A DNA stretch of 64,000 nt from Paraburkholderia nodosa (GCF_001718195.1 NZ_MCNV01000021.1:1-64000), one strand, 5' to 3'. Counted from the stretch's first letter, positions 6,887 through 16,835 are shown. The notes: generated by a model not told the origin, from the letters alone. Translations and numbers: made by a program.

Positions 6887-9798
6887 ATCGACTGGGTCAT
6901 GGCTGAGACATAGTCCTTCTCCTGCTCGGCAGGGTCCGTATAGAGCTTCACACTGTAGTCCTTGGCGCGGAAGAACGATGTGCGGCCCGTTCCAAAGGCG
7001 CATTCCGAGCACCACGTTTCAAGGGCGGTGGGCGTAAGCCAGTCCGCAGCGGCCTGGAGCACGATCAGACCGATCGCCGCCTCCCATCCCAGCAGCATGC
7101 CGATCCCTCTTAGAACTGCCCAGGCAGCTGCTCTCTCCGTTATGGCCTCTACGGCCGCAATCACAGCTTCCGTGCCATATCGCCTCGCGATCGTCTTGAG
7201 CAACGGGGCCGATGTACTGATGGTGTCGATCACGATGGCGCCGGTAATACCGAAATCTGTGAGTGTTTTAATTGTGTAAATTATCGTTGCATCAAACTGC
7301 CTTTTAGAACCGGCATCGATGGCTTTCGCTGAGTCCATCCAGACGGAAATCGCGGCTCCGATCGCGCCCAATCCTCCCCCCACAAACTTCCAGGCCCGCG
7401 TGCGATTCGAGTTCTTCAGCGCCGCATAATACGGTGTCATGGTGATCGTGATCATCGATGAGAGCAGGGAGACGCCGGACTGCACCAGTTTCTTGTTGGT
7501 ATCATCGTCCTTGGCACCCGTCATGAGCTTGTAGAAGTTGACCGACTCCAGCAGCATTGCTACGACACCAATCCGGGCCGCTCGTAATGACTTCACGCCG
7601 TCTTCGGTTTGCGCCATCTGATGCCACGTGTCGTACAGATCCTTCGTGGCAGGCGGTGTTTTCGCGGAAGCACCCGCGCGCAGGAAGGGAACCGCAGCGC
7701 GTACACGCGAGAGTTTTTCCTCGCGACTCATCAGTTCGAGATCCGCCTGCTTGCGCACCAGAGCGATCGCATCGGTGTTGGACACGCCGGCGCGTGTGAG
7801 TAAAAGCGTCTGGATGAGTTTCTCACCGACGAAATCACCCATCTGGTTAATCCGGAATTTTCGATAGATCGCATCCCCGACGCTCATCACGAACGTGTCG
7901 GCATGAAGACGTTTGAGCGCGTTGCCTGCTGGTGTGATCTTTGCCGGATCGCTTTGAGTTGCCAGCGACGCGAGCTTGCTGTAGTAACCGTTCAGTTTGG
8001 CGAGCGTGCCGGATGCACTGATCACGGCATCGACACCGGGGCTATGACCGCCTGCTGCCTGGCCCGCAGGCGCAGCCAGCGGCGTATCCTTTTTCGCCTG
8101 CGCGGTCTTCAGATATTCCGCAAGCTCCTGACGCGCGTCCATCTGGTTCATCGCGAAGACGCGCCAGATGAGACTCGGAAGCTCGACGGGATTCCACTGC
8201 GCGACGAGCGTATCGAGAATCTTCTTCCCCGTGGGCGTACTACCCAATCCCGCCGTTGCGTCGGTGACGACAATCTCGAACGCGGCCGCATCATTGAGGT
8301 CAGTGGACCCATAGTCCTCCAGCGTGTCGAACAGTAGCTGCGCCTGCAGCCAGGCCCCAACGTCTGCGCTCCGGGTTTCCTGCAGGTCATGGACGGACGT
8401 CCGTAGTTTCTGGTACTGGTCGCGAAAATGATCGAGATCCTTCGCCCTGAGTCGCGCCGCGTATTTCGACCACTCATAGGCCGTCGAGGAATCAATCTGC
8501 GACTGAAGATCGCGGGCATGCTGCCCGCCCTTCTTCTGTGCATACGCACGGGCCTCCGACATGACCTCGTCGCGATACGCACCGGTATAGGGTGCGCTTG
8601 AATTAGGATTGGTGGCCGAGGAACTGATTCCAATCACGTTGAGCCGTCGCTGGTAACTGGGCGGCGTATTGTTGGCTGCCATCCAGGCCTGGTCGTCGTA
8701 GAACGCGTTGATCTGCGCAGCCCGCGCCGGATCGGCACCGGCCAGTGCCTGGGCACGCTGCTTTGCCAGCATCGCCGGCGCGTCCGGGCTGGCGAGGGGA
8801 TTCATCACGGTATCCTGCCCCTTGACCCGCTCCTCATTGCGCGACTGGACGATCGCTTTCGCCGCGTCAACATCATGCTGCGCCCCGACCTGCAGCGTGC
8901 GCTCGGTCGCCACGTAACGGTCAAGCCATGACACAGGATCGCTGCGGAACCCGTTGAGTTCGTGGACATTGCCGATACTGTCCCAGAGCGCAAGCAGCAT
9001 TGGCGGATGGGATGACCCGGAAGCGTCTGTACCGACCTGCTGCATCAGTTTTACAAGCGCCTGGCTCGTCGAGAGCGGCGAGGCCTGCCGGATGAAAAGG
9101 GGATAGCGCGTGACTTTCAGCTTCAGCCAGTCGTCCTTGTAGTCGCCCTTATCCGTGCTGAACGGCTGCTTGTCGTCGGGCAGGCTGAACTGCTTCGGAT
9201 CGAACGCCGGCATGTATTCAAGTACAGCGTCGATGGCAGACTCAGTCGCCGCAATGGCATGCCCGTGGGCATCCGCGCCCCCCTTGATCCACTTCGACGG
9301 CTCAATGTACTGCATCCGCGCCGTGCGCAGCTTCGCATCCGTCTTGTAGTGATTGAAGACTTCGGCGTGCCATGCATGTTCGGAAAATGCGATGTAGACC
9401 TTCCCGGTACACTTCTTCGGTTGCTCGATGGCGATGATATCCATCGGTACGGCGATGGCGCATTGTGCGCAGGCCGGATCGGTTCTGGTTTCGCCGGACA
9501 GCGTCGGAGATGCCGGCGACGCCAGGTCGTGCTTCCAGAGACGACCGTCCGCAGTCACCTTGTAGACCTCCCAGTACTGGCTACCTCGCGCACCCACTTC
9601 GTAGAAGAGATAGATCCAGCCCTCGCGTAACGTGCGCACGCCGTAGTGATGATCCGTCAAGCCGACACCCGTCACGCGCTCCCCGCTCAGGCCGCCCGGC
9701 ATTTGGGCTTTCACGTCCTTGGGCAGGACCGTGTATCGCACAGGCAGGATCGCCAGGCCGGTTTTCTCGCAATTGTCACACTTCGGTTTGGCTGCCAT
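6883..9798 (-). CDS. T6SS effector, VasX/BTH_I2691-like pore-forming toxin
   Basis: A 971-aa antibacterial effector. The N-terminus (CDNCEKTGLAILPVRYTVLP, then HYGVRTLREGWIYLFYE) matches the VasX N-terminal region shared by BTH_I2691-family T6SS effectors. CxxC pairs at residues 8-11 and about 110-113 suggest a bound metal. Residues from about 150 to 700 are mostly helical and polar. From about 745 onward there are several hydrophobic segments (near FVGGGLGAIGAAISVWM, FGITGAIVIDTI, and GIGMLLGWEAAIGLIVLQAA at the end), consistent with a colicin-like channel former. The DUF4123 adaptor gene lies 44 bp upstream, and the first immunity gene overlaps its stop. The membrane-depolarising mode is inferred from VasX; no enzymatic motif was seen. 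Confidence 0.78.
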   Translation of the reverse strand: MAAKPKCDNCEKTGLAILPVRYTVLPKDVKAQMPGGLSGERVTGVGLTDHHYGVRTLREGWIYLFYEVGARGSQYWEVYKVTADGRLWKHDLASPASPTLSGETRTDPACAQCAIAVPMDIIAIEQPKKCTGKVYIAFSEHAWHAEVFNHYKTDAKLRTARMQYIEPSKWIKGGADAHGHAIAATESAIDAVLEYMPAFDPKQFSLPDDKQPFSTDKGDYKDDWLKLKVTRYPLFIRQASPLSTSQALVKLMQQVGTDASGSSHPPMLLALWDSIGNVHELNGFRSDPVSWLDRYVATERTLQVGAQHDVDAAKAIVQSRNEERVKGQDTVMNPLASPDAPAMLAKQRAQALAGADPARAAQINAFYDDQAWMAANNTPPSYQRRLNVIGISSSATNPNSSAPYTGAYRDEVMSEARAYAQKKGGQHARDLQSQIDSSTAYEWSKYAARLRAKDLDHFRDQYQKLRTSVHDLQETRSADVGAWLQAQLLFDTLEDYGSTDLNDAAAFEIVVTDATAGLGSTPTGKKILDTLVAQWNPVELPSLIWRVFAMNQMDARQELAEYLKTAQAKKDTPLAAPAGQAAGGHSPGVDAVISASGTLAKLNGYYSKLASLATQSDPAKITPAGNALKRLHADTFVMSVGDAIYRKFRINQMGDFVGEKLIQTLLLTRAGVSNTDAIALVRKQADLELMSREEKLSRVRAAVPFLRAGASAKTPPATKDLYDTWHQMAQTEDGVKSLRAARIGVVAMLLESVNFYKLMTGAKDDDTNKKLVQSGVSLLSSMITITMTPYYAALKNSNRTRAWKFVGGGLGAIGAAISVWMDSAKAIDAGSKRQFDATIIYTIKTLTDFGITGAIVIDTISTSAPLLKTIARRYGTEAVIAAVEAITERAAAWAVLRGIGMLLGWEAAIGLIVLQAAADWLTPTALETWCSECAFGTGRTSFFRAKDYSVKLYTDPAEQEKDYVSAMTQSI

Positions 9799-9842
9799 AC
9801 ATTTCCCTACGTATCTGATTCAGACTGTGCCAAAAGCGGGCT

Positions 9843-10826
9843 TTAGCGGAGCGTGGGCGGGGTCAGCCGGTCATACCACGCGCCACTGCGGATGTCCGCA
9901 ATATCGGCCTGCGTCAGTTCGCTGATGCCTGCGGTATAAAAATCATCCGGCGCCATGTTGCCCAGGACACTCAGCACCTTCGGATACAGATCGAACTGTG
10001 GATGCCATGCCAGCGCGTGACCAATAAAAGCGATGTGGTCGTTCCGGTCGGCAAGGCCATATCTTTCCGCCCGCTCCGCAGCGGCAACGGCCGTTTCGAT
10101 GTCCGATGGCTTGGGCTGACGCCCCTTCGCCACCGCATGCAGTGCGAGCGCCCGGTTGATCGGGCCATGACGATGAATCTGCTGCCATTGAGCAGCGGTC
10201 AGCGCCAGTTCCCGGTTTGATTCACCAGTCTGGCTGTAGACGCGTGGCCTCGCACTCGCATCAAGTGCATGCCAGACCTTGACTGGCCCCAGCAATGCCT
10301 GCTGCTGTCGCCCGCTCAGCATCGGCCAGATCAGGCTGAGCGCGCGCGCGTCGTAGAAACGCAGCACGCATGCGTGACCCTGATCGTCGTATTGCAGCGC
10401 GTGGCCGGACCAGTGCGCAGCCACCTCGGCAAGCGACGCAGAACTGGCGAGCCATCCACCAATGCGCTGCCCCAGTCCCGCAGCCATCGATTCCGGACGT
10501 CTGTCTTCGTGCGCCAGCCGGACGCTCTCTTTCAAAAGCGTCATACCCGTCGGCGTCGCGAGGTCCAGCTCAATCAGGTAAGGTTGATGCGCCTCCGGAA
10601 ACCCGTCGTGATCGATTTCCACCACCGCACGCGAGGCGGCAGCGTCCGGGCCTGAGCGTTCTTCGTCAGTCAGATCCCGCTGCGCCGGATCGACGGCCAG
10701 GAAGCAGTGCATCTCCGGATTCTTGCTGAAATACGTGCGCAGGACGTCGAGGGTCGCGTTGACGACTTCTTCCTCGGAGCCGCCATCTGCCTCCTGCACA
10801 GCGCCTGGGGTATTCGGATGATCCAT
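9843..10826 (-). CDS. DUF4123 T6SS adaptor/chaperone (Tap/TEC-like)
   Basis: A 327-aa cytosolic protein. DUF4123 adaptors hold a specific effector and load it onto its VgrG before firing. The central region (FLAVDPAQRD near residue 42, LGQRIGGWLASSASLAEVAAHW near 120-141, ACVLRFYDARALSLIWPML near 153-171) matches the DUF4123 pattern. The C-terminal part continues as helical sequence ending TPPTLR. It sits exactly between vgrG (stop at 10832, 5 bases away, with GGAG inside the vgrG end acting as the ribosome-binding site) and the effector gene. This is the standard vgrG-adaptor-effector order, so its client should be the 971-aa toxin. Confidence 0.82.
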   Translation of the reverse strand: MDHPNTPGAVQEADGGSEEEVVNATLDVLRTYFSKNPEMHCFLAVDPAQRDLTDEERSGPDAAASRAVVEIDHDGFPEAHQPYLIELDLATPTGMTLLKESVRLAHEDRRPESMAAGLGQRIGGWLASSASLAEVAAHWSGHALQYDDQGHACVLRFYDARALSLIWPMLSGRQQQALLGPVKVWHALDASARPRVYSQTGESNRELALTAAQWQQIHRHGPINRALALHAVAKGRQPKPSDIETAVAAAERAERYGLADRNDHIAFIGHALAWHPQFDLYPKVLSVLGNMAPDDFYTAGISELTQADIADIRSGAWYDRLTPPTLR

Positions 10827-10831
10827 TGCAG

Positions 10832-13414
10832 TTACTCCAGCGGGACACTTGATGCGCTATCAGCCGACGCGGCAGCCGTTTTCCAGGCGCAGCCCTTCGG
10901 GACGCTTGTGAGCGGTGCAGGCAACCGCATCGACGACGCACCCTGCTTGCTCCACGACGCAGCACGCTCGAGGATCTTTCCGCTCGACCCATTCTCGATC
11001 TGGTCGGGCGTAATCTTGATGTACGAGCCGCCCGCGCCGATCCAGATTTCCTTGTCCGCCGAGATCACGACCTTGCCATTCGAACTCGTGACCGTCACAT
11101 CGTTCTGCGCAGCAAGCTTCATCTCGTCGCTCTGCGCCTGAATCTCAACCTTGCCCTTCGCGGCGAACAGCTTGATCCCGGCGTTCTGGGCAAACAGGCT
11201 GATCTTCTCCATCACGCTGGCAACCAGCGACTGGCCGGTGGCCACATGCGTGTTCTTTCCGCTCACGATGTTGACCTGCTGGTTTGCCGTGATGTGGACC
11301 GAATCCTGCGTCGACATCCCGACGCCCGATGGGCTCGCGATCAGCATGATCGGTGTGGAAAATCCGTTGGCGTTACCGGTCCCGCCGCCGCCCGTGTTGC
11401 CGCCGCTACCGCTGCTGCCTGCTACGCTATATTGCGTCGCGTCGGTGAACTTTTTCAGGGCGTCCAGGCCATCCTGCAAGCTCTCCGCCTGGTTTGCCGT
11501 ACTCGCCTGCGACGCCAGATCGGCCACGCTTTCCGCGCTCGCCAGTTGCTCGCTTGCGGCGGTCACGTTCATCGGCTGGGCAACGCCTGCCGGATGCGTC
11601 GAGACATACAGCCCCTGGCCCGCACGGATTGCGCCATACGCATCCGACTTCAGGTCAAAGCCACTGCCCAGATACGCACCGCGCGTATTGTCGTTCTGCG
11701 CTATCAGGTACCCTAAATGAAGCTGGGAATTCGCACTTGTCGAGTAGAGTTGCATGCGGTTCTGGGCCGTTGCGTCGTCCAGCACCATCTGGTTATAGCC
11801 ACTGCCGCCGCCATACTCTTTCGACCGGTAGCCCGACAGTATTCCGTTCGAGTGCCAGTTCGGCGTCGCCGAACCGTTGTACACGCGGCCCGTCACAATA
11901 GGCCGGTCACAATCCCCGTTCACCCAGTCCACGAGAATTTCTTCGCCCACACGGGGCACATGCACGCCACCGTAGCCGCCGCCCGTGTCCGACATCGCCA
12001 CCCGCAGCCAGCACGAGGATTTTTCGTCACCCGGGTTCAGGCGGTCCCACTCGAAGCGAGCCTTGATGCGGTTCAGCGGATCGGTGTAGACCTCCGCGCC
12101 CGACGGGCCGGTGACGGTCGCCGTCTGGATCTGCATCTGCGGCTTTTTGTGCTCGAACGGGCTGCGGTACGGCACGCTCATGCGCTGAGCCTCGACCAGC
12201 GTCAGAAAGAAGCCGTCGCGCTCCCCTGCCGCTGTTTTCCGTGGTGCCCGCGGCGTGTCATCCTCCGACGCCTCGCCCTGGTAGCTCTCGCGCATCTGCG
12301 CGACTTCGCCCTCCAGGCTCCCCGGGAACGGTCGCGTGTTGCCAGCGGGCAGGTTGTTCTCGATAAACCACTGCACCTCGATGGCGAGGAACTGGCGCTG
12401 CTGTTGCGCGTCCCTCTCATGGTCGGGGTGATCTACGAGTTCAAAATACCGGCCTGCGTCCATACGGCGGACACTGCCTGCACCATGGAACCGCTTGGCG
12501 CGCGACTCGAACTCCTCCATGCGCAGCGTTGCCAGGTGGTCGCCCCGGTTGTTGTCCAGCCACGTGTATTTCCCGGTGTATTCGTAGACCTCGGTCTGGT
12601 CAGGCAGATCACCCTGATTGGGCACGGTGTTCTTGCTCTGGGTCTTGCTGCTCAGGGGCGCCTTGTAGTCCCCGGTGACACTCGTATAGCGCACACTCTG
12701 AAGCGTGCGCGTACCCGACCATTGCGAGAAACCGTCAACCTCGGCGTCAATCGCCGAGCGCGAGAAGTGAATCTGGCCGGGCTTGAGCTCGCTCGCGAAG
12801 TAGTTGTAGTCCGTGATGACCAGCGTATGCGACTGTCCATCCTCCGCCTGCTCGAAGTAGCCCCAGAGGCCCTCGGCCTCGAGGAGTCGGTGCACAAAGG
12901 TCCAGTCGTCCTCGTACTGCATGCAGAACGAGCGCGGAGCGAGCGGTGTCTTAAGTTGCCCGTAGAGGTTGAAGCGGAACCGGCCTCGCGCCTGCGGATG
13001 CGCATTGAACACGTCGGCCAGGATGTCCTGTACTGTCCTATCCTGCCAGATACGGGCATCCTTGCGAAAGCGCAGGAAGTGTAACCATGAGGCAAATTCG
13101 AGCTGCGTGTGAACAAGCCCCCCATCGGCCCCAAGCCGGCGCGCTGTATGCACGTAACCGTGATGCGGCTGGTACGTCTTATCGTTCTGGCGGATCCAGA
13201 GCGTGACGGGCTGGGCGATCAACTGCTTGAGTTCGATCTGCCGGAAAGCCGACACCATGTCGACCGTAAAGCCGTAATCGCGACCGATCCTCGACTGGCC
13301 GACCGCGCGCAGTGGCAACAGCACATCCTTGCCCAGCGGGGTATCGAGCTTCAGCAGCCGGTCGTTCTGGACCACGCCCTGGCTGATATCGCGGATCTGC
13401 TCGTAGGCATCCAT
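10832..13414 (-). CDS. vgrG: VgrG (TssI) type VI spike protein
   Basis: An 860-aa VgrG that trimerises as the T6SS puncturing spike and carries the effector. The N-terminal gp27-like region includes PLRAVGQSRIGRDYGFTVDM, FASWLHFLRFRKDARIWQD and RFRFNLYGQL. The central OB/gp5 part contains RFEWDRLNPGDEKSSCWLRV and GGVHVPRVGEEILVDWVNGD. A long beta-helical DUF2345 tail follows (VHITANQQVNIVSGKNTHVA, KVEIQAQSDEM). A glycine-rich linker lies near residues 655-672. The start at 13414 (MDAYEQIRDISQ) has GGAAAAAAG just upstream; the frame runs back to 13615 but that part overlaps tssF remnants. There is no extra enzymatic domain, so this is a carrier VgrG. Confidence 0.9.
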   Translation of the reverse strand: MDAYEQIRDISQGVVQNDRLLKLDTPLGKDVLLPLRAVGQSRIGRDYGFTVDMVSAFRQIELKQLIAQPVTLWIRQNDKTYQPHHGYVHTARRLGADGGLVHTQLEFASWLHFLRFRKDARIWQDRTVQDILADVFNAHPQARGRFRFNLYGQLKTPLAPRSFCMQYEDDWTFVHRLLEAEGLWGYFEQAEDGQSHTLVITDYNYFASELKPGQIHFSRSAIDAEVDGFSQWSGTRTLQSVRYTSVTGDYKAPLSSKTQSKNTVPNQGDLPDQTEVYEYTGKYTWLDNNRGDHLATLRMEEFESRAKRFHGAGSVRRMDAGRYFELVDHPDHERDAQQQRQFLAIEVQWFIENNLPAGNTRPFPGSLEGEVAQMRESYQGEASEDDTPRAPRKTAAGERDGFFLTLVEAQRMSVPYRSPFEHKKPQMQIQTATVTGPSGAEVYTDPLNRIKARFEWDRLNPGDEKSSCWLRVAMSDTGGGYGGVHVPRVGEEILVDWVNGDCDRPIVTGRVYNGSATPNWHSNGILSGYRSKEYGGGSGYNQMVLDDATAQNRMQLYSTSANSQLHLGYLIAQNDNTRGAYLGSGFDLKSDAYGAIRAGQGLYVSTHPAGVAQPMNVTAASEQLASAESVADLASQASTANQAESLQDGLDALKKFTDATQYSVAGSSGSGGNTGGGGTGNANGFSTPIMLIASPSGVGMSTQDSVHITANQQVNIVSGKNTHVATGQSLVASVMEKISLFAQNAGIKLFAAKGKVEIQAQSDEMKLAAQNDVTVTSSNGKVVISADKEIWIGAGGSYIKITPDQIENGSSGKILERAASWSKQGASSMRLPAPLTSVPKGCAWKTAAASADSASSVPLE

Positions 13415-13445
13415 GATCTTTTTTCCGTTCGTTTCGGTGTGCGGG

Positions 13446-13778
13446 TTACACGAGGATCGAATCGCCGCTGCGTGGTTGGCAGCGGTTGATTTCCTGGCCA
13501 GTGCGCCTGGAAATCCCTGGAAAGGGCCGCAGGTAGTGCGGATACAGGACCTCCAGGAGCGCATCGGTGAACTCGGGATAGTCGTCCTCGATTTTCTTGC
13601 TGATGCGCGCGCCAAGAAACGCGAACGATTCGATCAGTCGCTCAACGTGCGGGTCCTCGACGTGCTCGCCACTGACTCCCAAACGCCCGGCGGTCTTCGG
13701 GTAGCGTTGGGCGAAATCTGACGAATAGCGGCGCAGGAACGTCAGCTCGCGCTCGTAGTGCCGTAACAGGTCATCCAC
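13446..13778 (-). pseudogene. tssF: tssF 5' fragment (T6SS baseplate subunit)
   Basis: A GTG start at 13778 overlaps the tssE stop, as in intact clusters. The frame reads VDDLLRHYERELTFLRRYSS and EDPHVERLIESFAFLGARIS up to LEVLYPHYLRPFP, the N-terminal signature of TssF (VasA). Homology stops at about residue 87; 23 unrelated residues (ending CQPRSGDSILV) follow before a stop at 13446, just ahead of vgrG. A complete TssF is about 600 residues. The break falls where the vgrG-effector module begins, so the module probably replaced the rest of tssF. Confidence 0.75.
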
Positions 13779-14256
13779 CGAACGTCCCCTGAGCCTTGCC
13801 GCGCCCACGCGTGACCGAATACCGGTGTGTCGAAGGCTGCAGCTGTGCATCGAAACTGGCCCGTTCTTGCGCCGGATGGACCACCAGCATGGCCTTGATG
13901 GCGAAGTGCAGTGCATTGGTGGACCGCGCACGCATCTCAAGCGTCACCCTCACGTCCACCAGGCGATGCTCATGCCGCGCGATAGCCCGCCCGATGGATT
14001 CGCAGATGAACTTGCGGTCGTCGTGGCTTGCGAGTGTTCGCCCCGAGAAGTCGTTCAAGCCGTAGGTGATAATCGAGCGCGAACATTCGGGAAAGCCGCC
14101 CAGGTCGTCCTCCGAAAACGCCATACGCGTGTTTAGCAGGGCTTCAAGATCCTGCGCCACGGTGCTCTTGAGCTCTTCGAGCGAGAGCGTACGCACGGCA
14201 GCGGAATCCGGCGCGTTATAAAACAGCTTGTCAAACAGCCTTGGTTCAAAACGCAT
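13771..14256 (-). CDS. tssE: TssE, T6SS baseplate gp25-like subunit
   Basis: A 161-aa gp25-like protein, full length for the family. It contains TLSLEELKSTVAQDLEALLN, LGGFPECSRSIITYGLNDFS and IGRAIARHEHRLVDVRVTLE, the conserved GPW/gp25 blocks that nucleate the sheath on the baseplate. The frame is intact and overlaps tssF by 8 bp. Because its partners tssF and tssG are broken and tssA/B/C, hcp, clpV, tssJ/K/L/M are not in the window, it probably has no function here unless another cluster supplies the rest. Confidence 0.85.
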   Translation of the reverse strand: MRFEPRLFDKLFYNAPDSAAVRTLSLEELKSTVAQDLEALLNTRMAFSEDDLGGFPECSRSIITYGLNDFSGRTLASHDDRKFICESIGRAIARHEHRLVDVRVTLEMRARSTNALHFAIKAMLVVHPAQERASFDAQLQPSTHRYSVTRGRGKAQGTFGG

Positions 14257-15299
14257 AATTCCATTACCGGCGTATGCCAGATGAATATCCCGAAACAGCC
14301 GGAAATGATTAACCGACTGATTAACGTCGCATGAATCGGCGCAATGGTACCGGCGATTATTGTGTAGTTCAACGGCTTCGGAAAAAATAATAGCGCGCTT
14401 CTTGGCGAATGGAGAAATCGGGTAATAATTGCGGATACAACAATATAACGACCGGTAAATATCGCCGTAAGGAAAAACTGATCAAGTTCGCTATCGAACT
14501 GCGCCCGGCGTTCTAGATCGAGTTGGATCCGACATCGTTTTGCCGCCGATCGGCCTAGCTTGCAAAGCCGTACCCGACGTGACGAGTTTGGTCGGGGGCT
14601 TGTTGCGGGTCATGATGTCTCACCGAAGGCCAGAGACGTTGAAAGACTGCCCGCCGCGGCTCTGCGCCCCGGAAATGCAAGAGAAGCCAGAGCGCGATGC
14701 TCTGGCTTTGTGGCAGGTTCCCGGTCGCCCCTTAGCGGCGTCAATGGAATGGCACAGTGCGCCTGATATCAAGATCCACGGGTTCCTCTCATGAGCGAGG
14801 TCAAGCTCCGGCGATCGGGGTCAACCGCCCCGTCACCGCCACCCCATTCGATTGAGCACGGTCTTCCGGTAGTAGTCGACGTTCGCACATTGTTTGAACA
14901 TAACGGCCGCCACGATCCAGAGGAAGTTCTCGACAGCCACGTTCAGCGCGTCAGGGGGCCAACCCTGCCCGCTTTGAACGAAAATCCGGTCGCCGGTGCC
15001 CTGGTAGCCGCGTGGATCAGGTACCTGCTCCTGGCTGAACACAGCGGCCAGAGGAAATGCATCATAAAACAGGGGTCACTTGTGCTTTTCCGCTCGTCGT
15101 ACACGCTTTCCACTTCCCCAAGAGGGGTAGGATTTCGCGAAGTTCCGAAATGCGGTCAACAGGAGTCGTGCCGCCGGTGAGCCGTGTGGCCGAGCTCAGT
15201 TATGGTCGAACTGCCACTCTTCGATTCGCAGGCCGATCGCCTGCTGTGTCCGAGCATGGTGTAATCCACACTCGCCCAGGACGGAAGCGGTGAACGTTC
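14257..15299. other. Gene-poor stretch between tssE and the LPS region
   Basis: About 1 kb with no coding region I can support. Upstream of tssE one would expect hcp (tssD) or tssB/C, and none is present. Base composition is less GC-rich at 14260-14500 (runs of AATAATAG..., TAATAATTG), unlike flanking genes. A 69-codon minus-strand frame at 14833-15042 (ending YYRKTVLNRMGWR) looks slightly protein-like but has no recognisable relative. Confidence 0.45.
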
Positions 15300-15365
15300 A
15301 ACTCTGCCATTGAGATACGGCGAGCGCAGTGGAATTGAGCGGACTACGCGCTACCGCACGCAAGG

Positions 15366-15690
15366 TCATACATCTGGAACGAGCGCCTGTACAACGTCCA
15401 CCGTATGCGCCGCGGTGACGCGAGGCGAATGCCGCCGCAGCCGCGCCCATGGTGGCCCGGCGCGGCTTGTCGTTGAAGAGTTCGCGCAAGCCGCGCGCGA
15501 GATCGGCGGGGACCTGAAGCTGCGGGGCGGGGCGGCGCCCGCGGCCGTGGCGTCGGAGGTGCTGAAGTTGAACTCGTGCGGCCCGATCAGCACCGGCAGG
15601 CCTACGGCGCATGCTTCGATCAGGTTGTGCCCGCCGAGCGACAAGAAACTGCCGCCGATGAAAGCAAAATCGTCGCCAGCGTGAGTAACC
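15366..15690 (-). pseudogene. waaA: Degraded third copy of the waaA 3' end
   Basis: On the minus strand, FAFIGGS, GGHNLIEACAVGLPVLIGPH and TVDVVQALVPDV (stop at 15366) line up with the last about 105 codons of the complete waaA at 19651-20958. A frameshift near 15520-15545 throws the middle out of frame. The about 65 bp beyond the stop (15300-15365) also match the DNA following the intact gene (shared ...GCGGCGAGCGC.GTGGAATTGAGCG...). It is the most diverged of the three copies, so probably the oldest. It cannot make a functional transferase. Confidence 0.8.
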
Positions 15691-15792
15691 GCGCCTCACC
15701 TCCAGCAGGAGAAGAGACGGTGCTGACTACAACACGAGCAGCACAACGACGTTCCACCTGCAACGTTCGAAGGCGGCTTATCACTGGCCGCG

Positions 15793-16835
15793 TCATTGCG
15801 GCGATCCAATCATCGCCATCAGCGACTGGACCCGGTGGTCGCAAGTATGGTGCTGTGAAACTTCGCGCAAACCATTCGCGCTGATTCGCAGACGCTCGTC
15901 CTCGTTGTCGAGGGCCATCGCAGCTTTCGCTGCTTGTCCTCGAGATCCTGATAGACGCACAAATGCTCGTTGTCGGTGAAATAGTCGTGAAGATCCTCGG
16001 CTTTATCCGTCAACAGGCATGACCCGCTGGCAAGCACTTCGAAATACCTCATGTTCAGACCGAGCCTGACCGTCCGGTCCGCATTGAGGGCCACGCGTGC
16101 CTTGTTGTGAAGCGCATTCAGAGGCGCACCGAGGATGACGTCTCCTTTGTGGATACGGCGCAGCATATCGCGTGGCAGCCGGCTTTTCTTGATCCACGAA
16201 TGCCCATATAGCGCGATGTCCTGCGTCGCCTGGAACGCGCTAGCAATGACCTGGTCACGCCACGGACTCCAGGCGCCGAGAAATACCAGATCGATTTCTT
16301 TGGCAGTGCCAGCAATCGGATAATGCTGACGAACATTGGCACCGTGCGGCAGGTAGCGAGCCTCACGACCATGCGACTGAATCGCGTCGACGACAGCGGG
16401 TGCGAATGCGAAGTAGACGTCAAAGTCGCGCGTGGCCGCTTCCAGTTCGGACCAGTTGTCGTTTTTCTCGACCCACCTGCCTGCCTTCGTGACTCTTGAT
16501 TCCCGCAACCGGAAGATTTCGGCTCTTTTGCCATGAATGCACAGCACGACATCGGGCTGATAGGCAGCCACTTCTTCACTGAGCCGTGTCGCCAGATGGT
16601 TGGCCTCACTCAGATGGTGCTTGCGGAACAAGTCCGTGCCTCTCGGGACGAGGCGAAGCGTACGGGCGAGCTTGTTGATTCTGCAAAAAATGTAGCGTGA
16701 GACCCAGTGGATCTGATCCTCGATGATGAAGGTCTTCGCCTTCACGCCAGCCTTCTCGAAAGCATCGGCGTAGTCGTCAGCCAAGGGCGGAAAGCGCGGA
16801 TGCGCGATGAGGATTCGCGAGATCGTCTTCGTCAT
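15793..16835 (-). CDS. CgeB-like glycosyltransferase, frameshifted near its 3' end
   Basis: Cytoplasmic GT-B glycosyltransferase of the CgeB / Glyco_trans_1_2 type, probably adding an LPS core sugar. It starts MTKTISRILIAHPRFPP at 16835; an ATG at 16883 is less likely. Typical features are VVLCIHGKRAEIFRL (about 95-110), VEKNDNWSELEAATRDFDVY, LPHGANVRQHYP, and LGLNMRYFEVLASGSCLLTD near the C-terminus. The open frame runs to 15819, but from about 15925 family similarity jumps to another frame (DNEDERLRISANGLREVSQ) ending at 15793. A 1-bp indel has probably altered the last about 40 residues. The gene starts 67 bp after the second waaA fragment on the same strand. Confidence 0.68.

Noticed and set aside
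11717..13084. Long plus-strand frame (455 codons) across vgrG
   Set aside because: Antisense to the well-supported vgrG; Arg/Val/Leu/His-rich composition is the mirror of GC-rich coding and no domain is seen.
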